Shown here: positions 16,584 through 26,627 of the stretch, in pieces | How the letters are laid out: every line of letters begins with the position of its first letter | How positions within the stretch are numbered: the first letter of the stretch is position 1 | From: Sphingobacterium paucimobilis HER1398 | Lineage (GTDB): Bacteria; Bacteroidota; Bacteroidia; Sphingobacteriales; Sphingobacteriaceae | Direction: 5' to 3' | Assembly: GCF_000416985.1 (NCBI RefSeq) | Contig: NZ_ATDL01000022.1 | Span: 526,672 to 590,671 of the forward strand | Length of the DNA: 64,000 nt | Notes under the pieces: generated by a model | What the model saw: the letters and a program-made list of their open reading frames with translations, nothing else | Databases searched by the model: none | Told to the model about the DNA's origin: nothing | Translations under genes and position numbers: made by a program

Positions 16584-17951
16584 TTATAAATGTGGTAATT
16601 TGAGATGAAATGTTGTTCCTTTCTGCGGGGTAGAATCGATCTGTATGCTTCCGTGATGTAAGGAGACAATTTTATGGGTCAGGGAGAGACCGATACCATT
16701 GCCGTCAGTAAAAGTTTTGTTCTCCCCTCTAAAAAAAGGCGTAAATATGCGCTCGATATCTTCTGCTGAGATTCCGATGCCATTATCCTCAAATGTCAGA
16801 AAGACATCTGTTTTATCAAATCCAATGGATACGGTACACTTGTGTTCGTCAGAGAATTTGCACCCATTGTCGATAAGGTTGGCAAAAGCCACTTTGAGTA
16901 GATAGGCATTCCCCTGAACAGAGATGAAGGTATCGTCTTCAATCTCGCCATCGAATTCCAGACCTATTCTATAGGAGGGCTCAGCCGACTGTACCTGTTG
17001 CAGCGCATCGATCAATACTTCGTCTATACGTGTCGGCTTGAATGTTATTTCTGTTGGATCATAACTTGCCTTGGCCAGATCCAGTAGACTATTGGACAAT
17101 TTGGTCAAGCGTTTAGCATCATTTAGCGCTCTATCAATAATCAATTTATAATCTGCAATAGCCTGGTCCTTGGAAGTCGATAGTTCCAATTCAGCGATTA
17201 TAGCAGCCAAGGGGGTACGTAGCTCGTGGGCGATATTAGACACGAAATGCTTCTGGGCATCAAAAGAACTCTCTAAACGATCCAACATACCGTTGAATGT
17301 ATCGGCCAAGCGTGCCAATTCGTCGCCATTAGCCGAACTCTCGATACGTAAATCTAAATTCGTAGCTGATATATTCCGTGCCCGCTCTGTCATGGCATTT
17401 ATCGGCCGGAAGAAGCGTCTGGAGAAATACTTACCCGCTATATATATAATCAACAGCGCTACGACCAACCCGACCAGCATCGCCTTTAAGAGATAATCAA
17501 GCTTACGGTAGCCGTATTCATCATAGGCTGCCGCTGTCACGATATAGTCTTTACCCTCATACGGATATAATAAACCTATTACCTGCCATTTGTCCTGATA
17601 GAAATATAGCTTTTGCTCCTTTGCCAACTTGCTGAGCATATCGGGTGTTTCCTTCACAAAATCGATATCAACCGCATCATGGTATAGGAGGTTGTGCTCG
17701 GTATCATATATCGCAACCTCGACCTCATTTAGAATCTTACGGTTATTGTGGTATATATCCTGCAGAGTCTGCTTATCGACGCGTGCATTCAAAAAAACAT
17801 TGGCCTTCGTAATGGCCTCTTTCTCTAAAAGTGCATAGAATTCCCGTTCGCGGTTATTCACTGAAGTGTGATATACCGCAAAAGCGAACAACAAGAGAAT
17901 AGCTCCTGTAATCGCTGTAAAAACTAAGGTAAGCTGCGTCCGAATCTGCAT
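16584..17951 (-). CDS. Sensor histidine kinase, membrane-bound
   Basis: This 455-residue protein has two membrane segments (about residues 8-28 and 157-175) flanking a periplasmic sensor domain of roughly 125 residues. A HAMP domain follows, then the H-box FVSNIAHELRTPLAA with phosphoacceptor His242, the N-box NLIDNGCKFS, and the G-boxes DNGIGI and GNGIGLSLTHK. It would phosphorylate the OmpR-type regulator encoded just upstream; start and stop overlap by one base. The neighbouring mgtC-mgtA genes suggest it may sense Mg2+ or an envelope signal, which is inference. Confidence 0.92.
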   Translation of the reverse strand: MQIRTQLTLVFTAITGAILLLFAFAVYHTSVNNREREFYALLEKEAITKANVFLNARVDKQTLQDIYHNNRKILNEVEVAIYDTEHNLLYHDAVDIDFVKETPDMLSKLAKEQKLYFYQDKWQVIGLLYPYEGKDYIVTAAAYDEYGYRKLDYLLKAMLVGLVVALLIIYIAGKYFSRRFFRPINAMTERARNISATNLDLRIESSANGDELARLADTFNGMLDRLESSFDAQKHFVSNIAHELRTPLAAIIAELELSTSKDQAIADYKLIIDRALNDAKRLTKLSNSLLDLAKASYDPTEITFKPTRIDEVLIDALQQVQSAEPSYRIGLEFDGEIEDDTFISVQGNAYLLKVAFANLIDNGCKFSDEHKCTVSIGFDKTDVFLTFEDNGIGISAEDIERIFTPFFRGENKTFTDGNGIGLSLTHKIVSLHHGSIQIDSTPQKGTTFHLKLPHL

Positions 17952-18631
17952 TAATCCTGCTTTAATATGAACCCCATTCCCGATTTAGTATGAATGAGCT
18001 TCGTATCAAAATTCTCATCCACCTTTTTTCGGAGGTAATTTATATATACATTGATAAAATTAGTCCCTGTATCAAAATGCGTATCCCATACTTTCTCTGC
18101 TATTTCTACGCGAGACAATACCCGTTCTGGATTCTGCATCATGTACTCTAAAAGCTTAAATTCCTTAGGTGTCAGATTAAGCTCCACCTCTCCCCTTTTT
18201 ACCACCTTGGTATGTAGATTCATTTCCAGATCACCATATTTCAAAATGAATCCTGTTGGTGATGCAGGTCTTCCATTACGTTTTAATAATGCCCTTACCC
18301 GCACCATGAGCTCGCGCATTTCAAACGGTTTGACCAAATAATCATCTGCTCCAGCATCAAAGCCTTCAACTTTATCGTCTGTTGTCCCTAAAGCAGTAAG
18401 CATTATAATAGGCACATCGGGTTTAATCTGTCGGATTTCTTTACATAAATCCAATCCATCCATTTTCGGCAAGATGATATCCGTAATGATTAATTCGTAA
18501 TCGTTCTGTAACGCCAATTTTTTAGCAGACAATCCATCATAGGCAATCATCGATGTAAATCCTTGTTCGTCCAACCCCCGTTGAATCAACTCTGCTACAC
18601 GAATATCGTCTTCGACTATTAAGATGTTCAT
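17951..18631 (-). CDS. OmpR/PhoB-type response regulator
   Basis: This 226-residue protein has a receiver domain with acidic pocket VEDD at residues 7-10, phosphoacceptor Asp51 (IITDIILPKMDG) and the conserved KPF at about residues 104-106. A C-terminal winged helix follows, with LNLTPKEFKLLEYMMQNPERVLSR. The closest typical names are CusR/ArlR/PhoP-like; Asp51 and the winged helix are clear but the regulon is not. Its gene overlaps the kinase gene by one base. It is the best candidate to bind the four 11-bp repeats upstream of mgtC. Confidence 0.93.
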   Translation of the reverse strand: MNILIVEDDIRVAELIQRGLDEQGFTSMIAYDGLSAKKLALQNDYELIITDIILPKMDGLDLCKEIRQIKPDVPIIMLTALGTTDDKVEGFDAGADDYLVKPFEMRELMVRVRALLKRNGRPASPTGFILKYGDLEMNLHTKVVKRGEVELNLTPKEFKLLEYMMQNPERVLSRVEIAEKVWDTHFDTGTNFINVYINYLRKKVDENFDTKLIHTKSGMGFILKQD

Positions 18632-18655
18632 ACGTAAATACTGTTAATAGTAGTC

Positions 18656-18663
18656 CAAAACTA
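18656..18663 (-). promoter_or_regulatory. -7 promoter element of the response regulator gene
   Basis: The minus strand reads TAGTTTTG (TAnnTTTG), 24 nt before the start codon. The TTAGAA-type repeats seen before mgtC are not visible here, so autoregulation by the same site is not indicated. Confidence 0.4.
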
Positions 18664-18832
18664 AGTAAATATATTCAATTTGACTATCCTCTGAAGCTTT
18701 GCTTTTACCCATTGTCCGAAATAGGAAGTAGACATGTTATAAAATACCTGCACTTTGATATATAATTAACTTCCCTTGTAGCTTAATTGTTTTAAGCACC
18801 GTTATAGTTCTACAATCAGAAACTAAGTTATT

Positions 18833-19174
18833 ATGAGAAAAATCATTATCCTATTGATAGCCGTAACCTTTGTATTGGGCTGTAAGAAATCAGAAGAGAA
18901 AGTAGACATTCCCGATTGTATTGGAGAGATGGTCAAACGTTATGAGAAGGAGTTGAAATGCACCAAACAAGGATCTATGGAGACCAATCTATACCGTGGT
19001 ACCTATAAAAATCAGCAGGTATATTTCGCTCACACAATATGCCAAAACTGTAATGTAGTCCCTCCTCAACATGGTTACGACTGCTCGGGAAAGAAGATTG
19101 ATTTCAGTGACTACCAAGAGGTAAGTGATATAAAAGAAGTGTACAACAGTTGCACCAAAAAGGTGACCGAATAA
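18833..19174 (+). CDS. Small cysteine-rich lipoprotein
   Basis: This 113-residue predicted lipoprotein has a short leader and lipobox VLGC with Cys17. The mature part has six further cysteines (CIGEM, KCTK, CQNCN, DCSG and NSC), a layout suggesting disulfides in the periplasm. It loosely resembles small Bacteroidota lipoproteins of the DUF6970 type, but this is uncertain. It is a single gene with a bidirectional terminator after it. Confidence 0.65.
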   Translation: MRKIIILLIAVTFVLGCKKSEEKVDIPDCIGEMVKRYEKELKCTKQGSMETNLYRGTYKNQQVYFAHTICQNCNVVPPQHGYDCSGKKIDFSDYQEVSDIKEVYNSCTKKVTE

Positions 19175-19189
19175 ACTCTACTTGATTTT

Positions 19190-19222
19190 GAGGTTATGTC
19201 TTTTATCGAAAGGCATAACCTC
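19190..19222. terminator. Bidirectional terminator
   Basis: Nine-bp arms 19190-19198 and 19214-19222 are extended inward by CTTT/AAAG pairing. The hairpin lies between the lipoprotein gene and the convergent SulP gene, and would end the long minus-strand operon that starts near 27809. Confidence 0.7.
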
Positions 19223-19233
19223 ACTTTCACTTG

Positions 19234-20775
19234 CTAGACCATCACATTATAAGTCGGGTCTTCTATTATATTGACATCGATCACTCCCTCGGCATTTTTC
19301 AACAGCTTACGGCAGTCTGCGCTGAGGTAACGTAATCGAAGCGTTTTACCTTGTTGATGATATTTTTCGGTCAGCTTATGCAGTGCATCTATCGCTGACA
19401 TATCTGCTACTTTACTCGCTTTAAAATCTACGATTACTTCATTCGGGTCTTCTGCCACATCAAACTTCTCCATAAAAGCCGTAGTCGAACCGAAAAAAAG
19501 AGGTCCCATTATTTCGTAATACTTCACCCCCTGCTCATCGGTGTATTTGCGTGCGCGAATCCGTTTTGCATTCTCCCAAGCAAATACCAAAGCGGATACA
19601 ACCACACCGACCAACACAGCCAATGCCAGATTATGAAGGATTACCGTTATTGCAGCTACCAGAATACCGACAAAAATATCTGATTTGGGAAATTTATTGA
19701 TCACCCGCAGGCTAACCCATTGAAAAGTCTTAATAGCGACGATCATCATCACACCGACCAATGCGGCCATAGGAATCTGTTCAATAAATGGAGCGCCAAA
19801 TAATATCACCAACATAATGGTAATAGCACCAATGAAAGCAGATAGACGGGTACGGGCTCCTGCTCCGATATTGACCAAAGTTTGCGCAACCATAGCGCAG
19901 CCTCCCATACCACCGAAAAAACCGTTTGTGATGTTAGCGATACCTTGAGCTACTGCTTCACGGTTGGACTGTCCTTTTGTATTGGTAATTTCGTCTACCA
20001 TATTCAATGTCAACAGCGATTCGATAAGACCTACCCCCGCCATAACCAATGCGTAGGGAAAGATAATCTGTAGTGTCTCTAGGGTAAATGGAAGCTGTGG
20101 TATATGAAATGAGGGTAAAGAACCGCTTACAGATGCTATATCTATTACTTTTTTGGTATCGATGTGAAAGAACGATACCAATGCAAAGATGATTAAGATA
20201 GCAATTAGTGAAGCCGGTACAGCTTTTGTAATTTTGGGCCACAACAATACGATAGCAATAGTCAATACCGTCAACCCAAGCATCCAATATAAGGGAATAC
20301 CTTGCATCCAGACAGCGACACCATTTTCTACGGTTTTAAACTGTGCGACCTGTGCCATAAATATTATTATAGCGAGGCCATTCAGAAAACCATACATAAC
20401 AGACTGAGGGATAAGACGGACAAATTTCCCTAACTTAAATAATCCGACCAAAGTCTGTAACAACCCGGCCAAGATAACTGCAGCAAATAGATATTGTACA
20501 CCATAAGACGAAGCTAAAGCAATCAACACGACTACAGTAGCACCGGCACCTCCTGAGACCATACCTGGCCGCCCCCCTAAGATTGCAGTTACCAATCCCA
20601 TTAAAAAAGCAGCATAAAGACCAGTAAGTGGTGAAAGCCCAGCAAGTATGGCAAATGACAATGATTCTGGAATCATGGTCATTGCAACAGTCAATCCTGC
20701 TAAAATCTCGTTTCTATAATTTATTCCTTTGTTGAAACCCAAGACTACCTGTATTCTCTGCATAAACTCAAACAA
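19234..20775 (-). CDS. SulP family anion transporter with STAS domain
   Basis: This 513-residue inner-membrane protein has the SulP signature region early (AGLTVAMTMIPESLSFAILAG, about residues 27-47), about 10-12 membrane segments, and a C-terminal STAS domain (about residues 415-505). SulP proteins carry sulfate, bicarbonate or dicarboxylates, so the substrate is open. It is the last gene of the five-gene operon, only 2 bp after the Omp85-like gene. Its ending against a bidirectional terminator supports that operon boundary. Confidence 0.88.
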   Translation of the reverse strand: MFEFMQRIQVVLGFNKGINYRNEILAGLTVAMTMIPESLSFAILAGLSPLTGLYAAFLMGLVTAILGGRPGMVSGGAGATVVVLIALASSYGVQYLFAAVILAGLLQTLVGLFKLGKFVRLIPQSVMYGFLNGLAIIIFMAQVAQFKTVENGVAVWMQGIPLYWMLGLTVLTIAIVLLWPKITKAVPASLIAILIIFALVSFFHIDTKKVIDIASVSGSLPSFHIPQLPFTLETLQIIFPYALVMAGVGLIESLLTLNMVDEITNTKGQSNREAVAQGIANITNGFFGGMGGCAMVAQTLVNIGAGARTRLSAFIGAITIMLVILFGAPFIEQIPMAALVGVMMIVAIKTFQWVSLRVINKFPKSDIFVGILVAAITVILHNLALAVLVGVVVSALVFAWENAKRIRARKYTDEQGVKYYEIMGPLFFGSTTAFMEKFDVAEDPNEVIVDFKASKVADMSAIDALHKLTEKYHQQGKTLRLRYLSADCRKLLKNAEGVIDVNIIEDPTYNVMV

Positions 20776-20777
20776 AA

Positions 20778-23381
20778 CTAAAAACGTAGACCGATACGGA
20801 TATAGGGCAATACGGCTTCATTGGAAATACCCCAAGCAGCCTGTATCAGCATCAGATCAGCAGGGATAAAATAGACACCACCACCATAACCATGATGCCA
20901 TGACTGCGATTTTTCCTGCGACATCCAAACACGACCTACGTCATAAAAGCCGACTAGACCTACAGTGCCTGGTACAAGATAGGAATCGTAACTAAATAAT
21001 TTGGCACGCATCTCTAGATTATTATAGACCATCGTCTTACCTGTAAAGCGTCTGGAATTAAATCCTCGAAGACTGCCTTCGCCTCCAAGCTGAGCATGCT
21101 GAAAGAAGTAGGGATCGCCCCATACCGCCTCTAGGCCAGTACGGTTCGCTAATGTAGCTACATCTTTTCCAAAAGTATGGTAAAAGCTAAATGCGGTATT
21201 CAGATAGGTATGCTGTTTCCTATCACCTCCTGTCTCTGACTGCCAACTCACCTTAGCATAGGCATGCATTCCTTCTTTGGTATTTTCCATATTGTCTCGT
21301 CCATCGTAGTCTATCCCCACTTTGGCTCCCGTAAAGAATTTACTTCCGTAAAAACTTTCTGTGGGATGTTCGTTTTGATAGTCACCCAAGAACCGTCCGT
21401 TATTTTTACTTTCTTGTGCATTAAAATAGGTGGAAGACGAACCATAGCCCAACCGCAACTTGTTAGAGAGTGGGTATAGCAAGGCTACATCCGCATCCAC
21501 TACATCGTAACGGTTTCGGTAATAATGTATACCTCTGTCTTCTCCTTTTTCATACACAGTATTATTGCCGTAACCAAAGAAGTTGCTCAGATTGAATGGT
21601 CCTTGGGATTCGATATCGATGTACAGATCCTGCTTTCCCCAGATTGATTTTGCTATCCCCTGATAACTTAACATAAAAGACTCTCTCCCTGTTAGATAAC
21701 TTGCCTTAAGAATATGCTTGATGGCAAATGGAGATTTTCGGAACCCCTGATTCTCGATGATATAACCAAGCCCCATGATCAGCCCACGGTCAATACCGTA
21801 ATTGACATCTACCAGGACTCCTTTACGATCGTATACAAATGAATTATAATCGTATGCGTGAATAGCGGTATCATTACGTAATCGATACTTTATACCCATT
21901 TTACGGGGAATCGTATTTAATGATGCATCCTTGTCATCGTATAGATACAATTTCTTCCTATTGGAAAATGAGGGTTCGATGTTGTAATCATCTTTTCCAT
22001 CACCACCGACTATACGCACCTTTATTGGTGACTTGCCGTTGCCATCGATGGTATAGCTATCTGTACCGCCTATTCCATAAATCCGTAATTCCTTGGTTTC
22101 ATGTGGAAAGAAGTTTCGTTCTAAAAGCTTTCGGCCTTCGGTACCATCTTTCTTTTTATTATTGACCTTCAATGCTACTGTACCGTCTTCCCTATAGTCG
22201 AGTTTTACGAACTCGTTTTTAGCAGACAATGGAATATCTACAACATTTGCCAAAGCTTTATAATACGCTATCCCTGTCGTCTCCATATCATCCCTTCTGG
22301 AACGGATGTTATGCACCAATTCTTCGGCACTGAGCTTTACTATGGTATCCGGCATAGCTAACATCGCACGCTGAATCAACGAATCGGTCAATGCCTGTTG
22401 AACAAAACGAATCTCTTTCTCCCAATCCGATTGGCTCAAGTGATTCAAAAAGAAACGGTCAAAATGTCTAGCATTGAAATTCCAATGGGAGATATTTCTG
22501 ATATGGGGGCTAAACGGCTGCAGATGTGCTTTCAACCATTGATGAGACAATAAAACAGGGAATACTCCGGAAGTTTTGTAATACACCTTATCCCGATCTC
22601 TAGGAACTGGTGTATAGGTCTTTTTGCCCTTTTCCTTTTCTGGATCCCAACGCCAATTGTCTTCATGCCTATCCCAATCTCCCAGTATCATATCCAGTAA
22701 TCTGGCCCGTAATGTCAGGTCTTGTTCTACCTGGGTATCGTTGTCTTCGAGTACCTTACGGATTACCTTGAGGGTATTGTCTGTCTTGCTATCTTCAAAA
22801 GGCATCCGAGGTTCAAAAATATAAGCTCTATTCTTGAAAATGTCCCTAAATTCGCCCAAGCGCGGATCATCTCCTACATACACCAACTCGGGTTTAGCAT
22901 GAGGAATATCCAAGGCTTCATTAAAAGGAGGCACCGTCAATGCGCCGAAAGGATGGGTAATAGAAATCTGATCTTGAACGATATCTTTTATAATCGTCTT
23001 TCTAAGACTCTCCGGTAGACTCCGTTCAGGATACTTTTGGATAGAACGTAGTACCCATTCGCGACCATTAGGGTCTACCAAACGTAAAGACTGGGTCTGC
23101 ATCCCTCCCCCGAGCTTGACAATCTCCAATCCTCCCTTTTCGATGCTCAAATCCATTACCCGCATAGGGACAGGTGTGTTATATAGTTTTCGGTAACTAT
23201 CGCCAAACCAAAACCGACGGACTGGACCTACTTTGTCATACTCGGGAGCAATCAATGCTGTAGTACTATCTGCCTTTTGGGCATATGTATCCGTGCCGAA
23301 TGTACAGCCCAACAAACCTAAAAACAGGATATACTGGATTTTATTTCCGACTGATATCATCTTTTTCCTGTGAACTTGCAT
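20778..23381 (-). CDS. Omp85-like outer-membrane barrel with a kinase-like periplasmic domain
   Basis: This 867-residue protein has a signal peptide (about residues 1-34, ending TYAQ). Residues about 90-280 look like an atypical protein-kinase fold of the HipA/FAM20 kind: a glycine-rich GGGMQTQ (91-97), a basic strand WVLRSIQKYP, a catalytic-loop-like GDWDRHEDNW (234-243) and PRDRDK (260-265). After a linker domain, the C-terminal part is a beta barrel of the BamA/TamA surface-antigen type, with GGEGSLRGF and a terminal phenylalanine. Lipid or protein export is possible. Kinase activity is inference. It is usually annotated simply as a BamA/TamA-family protein. Confidence 0.75.
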   Translation of the reverse strand: MQVHRKKMISVGNKIQYILFLGLLGCTFGTDTYAQKADSTTALIAPEYDKVGPVRRFWFGDSYRKLYNTPVPMRVMDLSIEKGGLEIVKLGGGMQTQSLRLVDPNGREWVLRSIQKYPERSLPESLRKTIIKDIVQDQISITHPFGALTVPPFNEALDIPHAKPELVYVGDDPRLGEFRDIFKNRAYIFEPRMPFEDSKTDNTLKVIRKVLEDNDTQVEQDLTLRARLLDMILGDWDRHEDNWRWDPEKEKGKKTYTPVPRDRDKVYYKTSGVFPVLLSHQWLKAHLQPFSPHIRNISHWNFNARHFDRFFLNHLSQSDWEKEIRFVQQALTDSLIQRAMLAMPDTIVKLSAEELVHNIRSRRDDMETTGIAYYKALANVVDIPLSAKNEFVKLDYREDGTVALKVNNKKKDGTEGRKLLERNFFPHETKELRIYGIGGTDSYTIDGNGKSPIKVRIVGGDGKDDYNIEPSFSNRKKLYLYDDKDASLNTIPRKMGIKYRLRNDTAIHAYDYNSFVYDRKGVLVDVNYGIDRGLIMGLGYIIENQGFRKSPFAIKHILKASYLTGRESFMLSYQGIAKSIWGKQDLYIDIESQGPFNLSNFFGYGNNTVYEKGEDRGIHYYRNRYDVVDADVALLYPLSNKLRLGYGSSSTYFNAQESKNNGRFLGDYQNEHPTESFYGSKFFTGAKVGIDYDGRDNMENTKEGMHAYAKVSWQSETGGDRKQHTYLNTAFSFYHTFGKDVATLANRTGLEAVWGDPYFFQHAQLGGEGSLRGFNSRRFTGKTMVYNNLEMRAKLFSYDSYLVPGTVGLVGFYDVGRVWMSQEKSQSWHHGYGGGVYFIPADLMLIQAAWGISNEAVLPYIRIGLRF

Positions 23382-23399
23382 AAATAAGTGCTTTTTATT

Positions 23400-25712
23400 T
23401 TATAAAATAACATCTACACGTAATGCGTGCAGCCCACTAACTCCCTGTAATTCTTCCAATTCTAACTCTTCTATATCAGGTTTAATCAATCCCATATCCG
23501 CTACCGAGAGTAGATCTTCGATCAAAATAGACACTTCTGCTTCTCCCTGTACGACAACCGCTATTTTCCCTGGCTGAACAAGTCGCTCATCTGTACCACG
23601 GATCAAGACCTTATCGATTCTCTTTTTGATCATCTGATAGCGGATATTATAACCGCCTTCGACATCAAACCGTCTTTCGTCTCTCCTAAACGAAATATCG
23701 ATTGCAGTAGGGTGTACAAAAATCAACTGGGTCGTATTCATCGCTATAGGCAATGAATCCTGCAATCTATCAACCTGTTGGCTGATTTGTGCCATAGAGA
23801 CCAACTGTTGCCTTCTGAATGTTCTCAAAATAGTTGGATTAAACACCATAGACGGTGTTATGGACTGTCCGATATAAAAATCGTACTCAATGCCATCGGT
23901 TCTGAATTTTTCGAAATAGGAAGGAAAACGCTCTTGAACAAACTCATTCAGCTTGTTAATATTACCAGCTATCAAAGTATTTACCTGTTTTAAGGATTCT
24001 TCAAAAGCATCCTGGTAATAGGTTATACCCAATGACTCTGCATATATTTTAATCTGTCTATCCAATTCATCATCCAACCAAGATAATGTCAGAATAAATG
24101 TAGCGACTTCCTCTTGGAAAAAGGCTGTAATGTCATGCATCCGCTCGACCTTACGATCTGTTGCCAACCAGGTGTCTACCTTATCCATCTTGCGTTTAAA
24201 ACTTTTCAACGCAGCCAAATCAGGGAACAAACCTTCAGGCAAGTATTTCATAAGGCTTCGCAGTCTATCCAGATGAAGCTTATTATCTTTCCTAAAGGCA
24301 ATATTGCGAAGCTTCGTAGAATCTTTGATATCCACCCCTCCATACAGCGGATATACATTTGAAAAGCTGATCCGCTCCAATGGCAACGACTCATGGGTGT
24401 TTTCGTAATCCTTCAGATACTTTGCTGCAGCCTGATTGAAACGCCACTGCACTGCAGGCTGGAGTGCAGTATAGTTCTGCAAAATCACGGTATCTAACCT
24501 ATTCTTGAACTTTAAACGTAAATCATATCCCAATTGGATTAATACAGGAAAAAGTGGTGATAAACGAGTCAGAATAGAAGGCGACAACGTAGACTCTTCC
24601 TTCGTATATAACTCCAAGAAACCAACAAGTTCCTCTTGGTGTTTTAAGGGAAAACAGACGTAACTACTCACGTCCAACGCCTCGATCTTCGCTCGGAAAT
24701 ATTCCAGCTTGGTATCAAAATCGGGGTGAATATTATACGACAGAATAAAAGGAGATTCTAAATATCTAAGTACATATTCTTCGATATTATCGATATTTCC
24801 TCCGATATATTCGTTAAAAAGCAAATAACTTTTGGCCACCCCTTCCTTTAGAATAGGCATGCCATTGAGGTATAAAACAGGAAAAAGTGAACAGTTGACA
24901 TCCTGCTTGCCAAGTACACTCTTTATTTTATCCAGAAGACTATGAACAAATTCGTTGCGTGTGTAGGTATTAAAGTTCAATATCATATCCTGTATACTAT
25001 CCAGGACAAAGCTCTCGGTTGCATCCGTAAACCTTAGCATAGAAAAGCCTTCAAATATAAAATTATCCAAGTGTATACTTTGGAGAAGAGGCTGCACATT
25101 GGCCTCATCAAGCATTTCCCGATTATTGACACATGAAAAATCTAACGTCGGTAATACAGTCTTGGGGCGCACCGTGACAAAACTGAAATCAACCTCTAAC
25201 TTCAAATATTTGGTAACTTCTTCCTCTCCTATATATTCAAAGATGTAAGGAGTTGCAGTCATTGGGATACCGTACAGTCTATCAAGTACCAACTCGTACA
25301 TAATCTTATCGGTATGAATCACATCCCTACAAAATAGATGCGCACGCTGATCTATAACCGGAGATAATGTTTGTTCAAGCAGATCGTACATCGGAACTGT
25401 TCCAGCAAATAGAACCGAAGGGATAGGCGTAGACATACCCCAAGCCTGAGGTGTATCTGTTGCTAAATTATTTGCCCAACCAAAGATCAACTCAAAAGCT
25501 TCTAAAAAATCCTGAGCATTGTCTACAGACAGCTCTCCCTTTTCTTTTTCTATTTCTGCAATACGCTGTTGTACCAATTGGGACATGCTTTGCCCGATTG
25601 AGCCAACATCTATAGTCCGCAAATGTTCATATAGCTTAGCGAAAGATAAATCACTATATGCACTTGTTACAGCAATTAATTTATTTATATAGACATTTCT
25701 TGTCTCTATCAT
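23400..25712 (-). CDS. Large GAF-domain-like cytoplasmic protein
   Basis: This 770-residue protein has no signal peptide or membrane segment. The central part (about residues 240-400, including VSSYVCFPLKHQEELVGFLELYTKEE) has the alternating pattern and closing strand of a GAF-type sensor domain. The rest is largely helical with no recognised enzyme motif. Similar large GAF-annotated proteins occur in Bacteroidota. It starts on the last base of the upstream lipoprotein stop codon (TAATG) and ends 18 bp before the Omp85-like gene, so it is firmly in the operon. Its function is unknown; a cytoplasmic sensor or scaffold is plausible. Confidence 0.65.
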   Translation of the reverse strand: MIETRNVYINKLIAVTSAYSDLSFAKLYEHLRTIDVGSIGQSMSQLVQQRIAEIEKEKGELSVDNAQDFLEAFELIFGWANNLATDTPQAWGMSTPIPSVLFAGTVPMYDLLEQTLSPVIDQRAHLFCRDVIHTDKIMYELVLDRLYGIPMTATPYIFEYIGEEEVTKYLKLEVDFSFVTVRPKTVLPTLDFSCVNNREMLDEANVQPLLQSIHLDNFIFEGFSMLRFTDATESFVLDSIQDMILNFNTYTRNEFVHSLLDKIKSVLGKQDVNCSLFPVLYLNGMPILKEGVAKSYLLFNEYIGGNIDNIEEYVLRYLESPFILSYNIHPDFDTKLEYFRAKIEALDVSSYVCFPLKHQEELVGFLELYTKEESTLSPSILTRLSPLFPVLIQLGYDLRLKFKNRLDTVILQNYTALQPAVQWRFNQAAAKYLKDYENTHESLPLERISFSNVYPLYGGVDIKDSTKLRNIAFRKDNKLHLDRLRSLMKYLPEGLFPDLAALKSFKRKMDKVDTWLATDRKVERMHDITAFFQEEVATFILTLSWLDDELDRQIKIYAESLGITYYQDAFEESLKQVNTLIAGNINKLNEFVQERFPSYFEKFRTDGIEYDFYIGQSITPSMVFNPTILRTFRRQQLVSMAQISQQVDRLQDSLPIAMNTTQLIFVHPTAIDISFRRDERRFDVEGGYNIRYQMIKKRIDKVLIRGTDERLVQPGKIAVVVQGEAEVSILIEDLLSVADMGLIKPDIEELELEELQGVSGLHALRVDVIL

Positions 25713-26623
25713 TACTTTTTCACCTGTTGTATTTTACAAATTTCGGCATGGCCTTTATCCCCAGCTTCACTGGATATATAGAGATTTAAATGCTCGTCAA
25801 ACACCATTCCCTCAGGCTGCTCGAAGGTTTTCCTATCGAATCGCACTACTTGTTTCAACCGGAATGTTTCATCCGTAACAATCAATGCTTTATCTATGGA
25901 AGATATAATATACCATTCGTCATTTATAGGATGTTTGGCCATAGCCGATGGCTTAAAAGACTTAGCCATTCTCTTGTCCAACTGTCTGATTTCGTCTGTA
26001 TGAATAGAAAATGTTTTCTCTACTGTAAGCTCTCCGTCGGAAGAGTGACTGAGTATGTATCCGGTTGTGCTAGCAGTCTTTTTATCTATTTTACAGCTTT
26101 TGCACAATACATATAAGCGGTTAGTCTTCGAATCAAAAGCCATAGATTCATATTCTCCTGACGGCAACACCCCTGTATGATGTGTGACCTTGGACCGATC
26201 CGTCGTACCGATGGCGAAGCTATAAATCGAACCATTACTCTTCAATATGAAAAACTCTTTTCCATCGTTGGCAATACCCTCATAGTCTCCTGAACCTGCA
26301 AATTGAAACTGCGCTGTAACCTCTCCCCTTTCCAGGTCATAAGTAAAGAGAATTCCATCCTCATCTTGGATCGCAAAGACAGTCTGTGGTATCGTAGAAA
26401 GATAAGTCAAACCCGATATTTCCTCCAATACATCTGGCAAAACATAAGTCTTCCCGGAGGCTAATGGATAGGGAAAACCGGTCGTATCTGTTTCCAATTG
26501 GCTATCCTGTTGAGAAGCCGTTTTGAAATTACAACTGAGTAAGCTATGTACAATTAGCACAAAAAGAAAGCCTAAAATGACTTTTAGCTTTCTTTGTTTT
26601 GGTAGGGAGTAATGCTCAATCAT
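25712..26623 (-). CDS. SdiA-regulated-type beta-propeller lipoprotein
   Basis: This 303-residue protein has a hydrophobic leader and lipobox LLSC with Cys31. The mature part is a predicted beta-propeller of the YjiK/SdiA-regulated family: LEEISGLTYL, GDYEGIANDGKEFFIL, GEYESMAFDSKTNRLYVLCK, FKPSAMAKHPINDEWYIIS and QPEGMVFDEHLNLYISSE are successive blades with the family's E-G/S-[ILM]-A pattern. The family's ligand is unknown. It overlaps the downstream 770-residue gene by one base and follows the HD/Pycsar-type gene after 4 bp. Confidence 0.8.
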   Translation of the reverse strand: MIEHYSLPKQRKLKVILGFLFVLIVHSLLSCNFKTASQQDSQLETDTTGFPYPLASGKTYVLPDVLEEISGLTYLSTIPQTVFAIQDEDGILFTYDLERGEVTAQFQFAGSGDYEGIANDGKEFFILKSNGSIYSFAIGTTDRSKVTHHTGVLPSGEYESMAFDSKTNRLYVLCKSCKIDKKTASTTGYILSHSSDGELTVEKTFSIHTDEIRQLDKRMAKSFKPSAMAKHPINDEWYIISSIDKALIVTDETFRLKQVVRFDRKTFEQPEGMVFDEHLNLYISSEAGDKGHAEICKIQQVKK

Positions 26624-26627
26624 ATCG

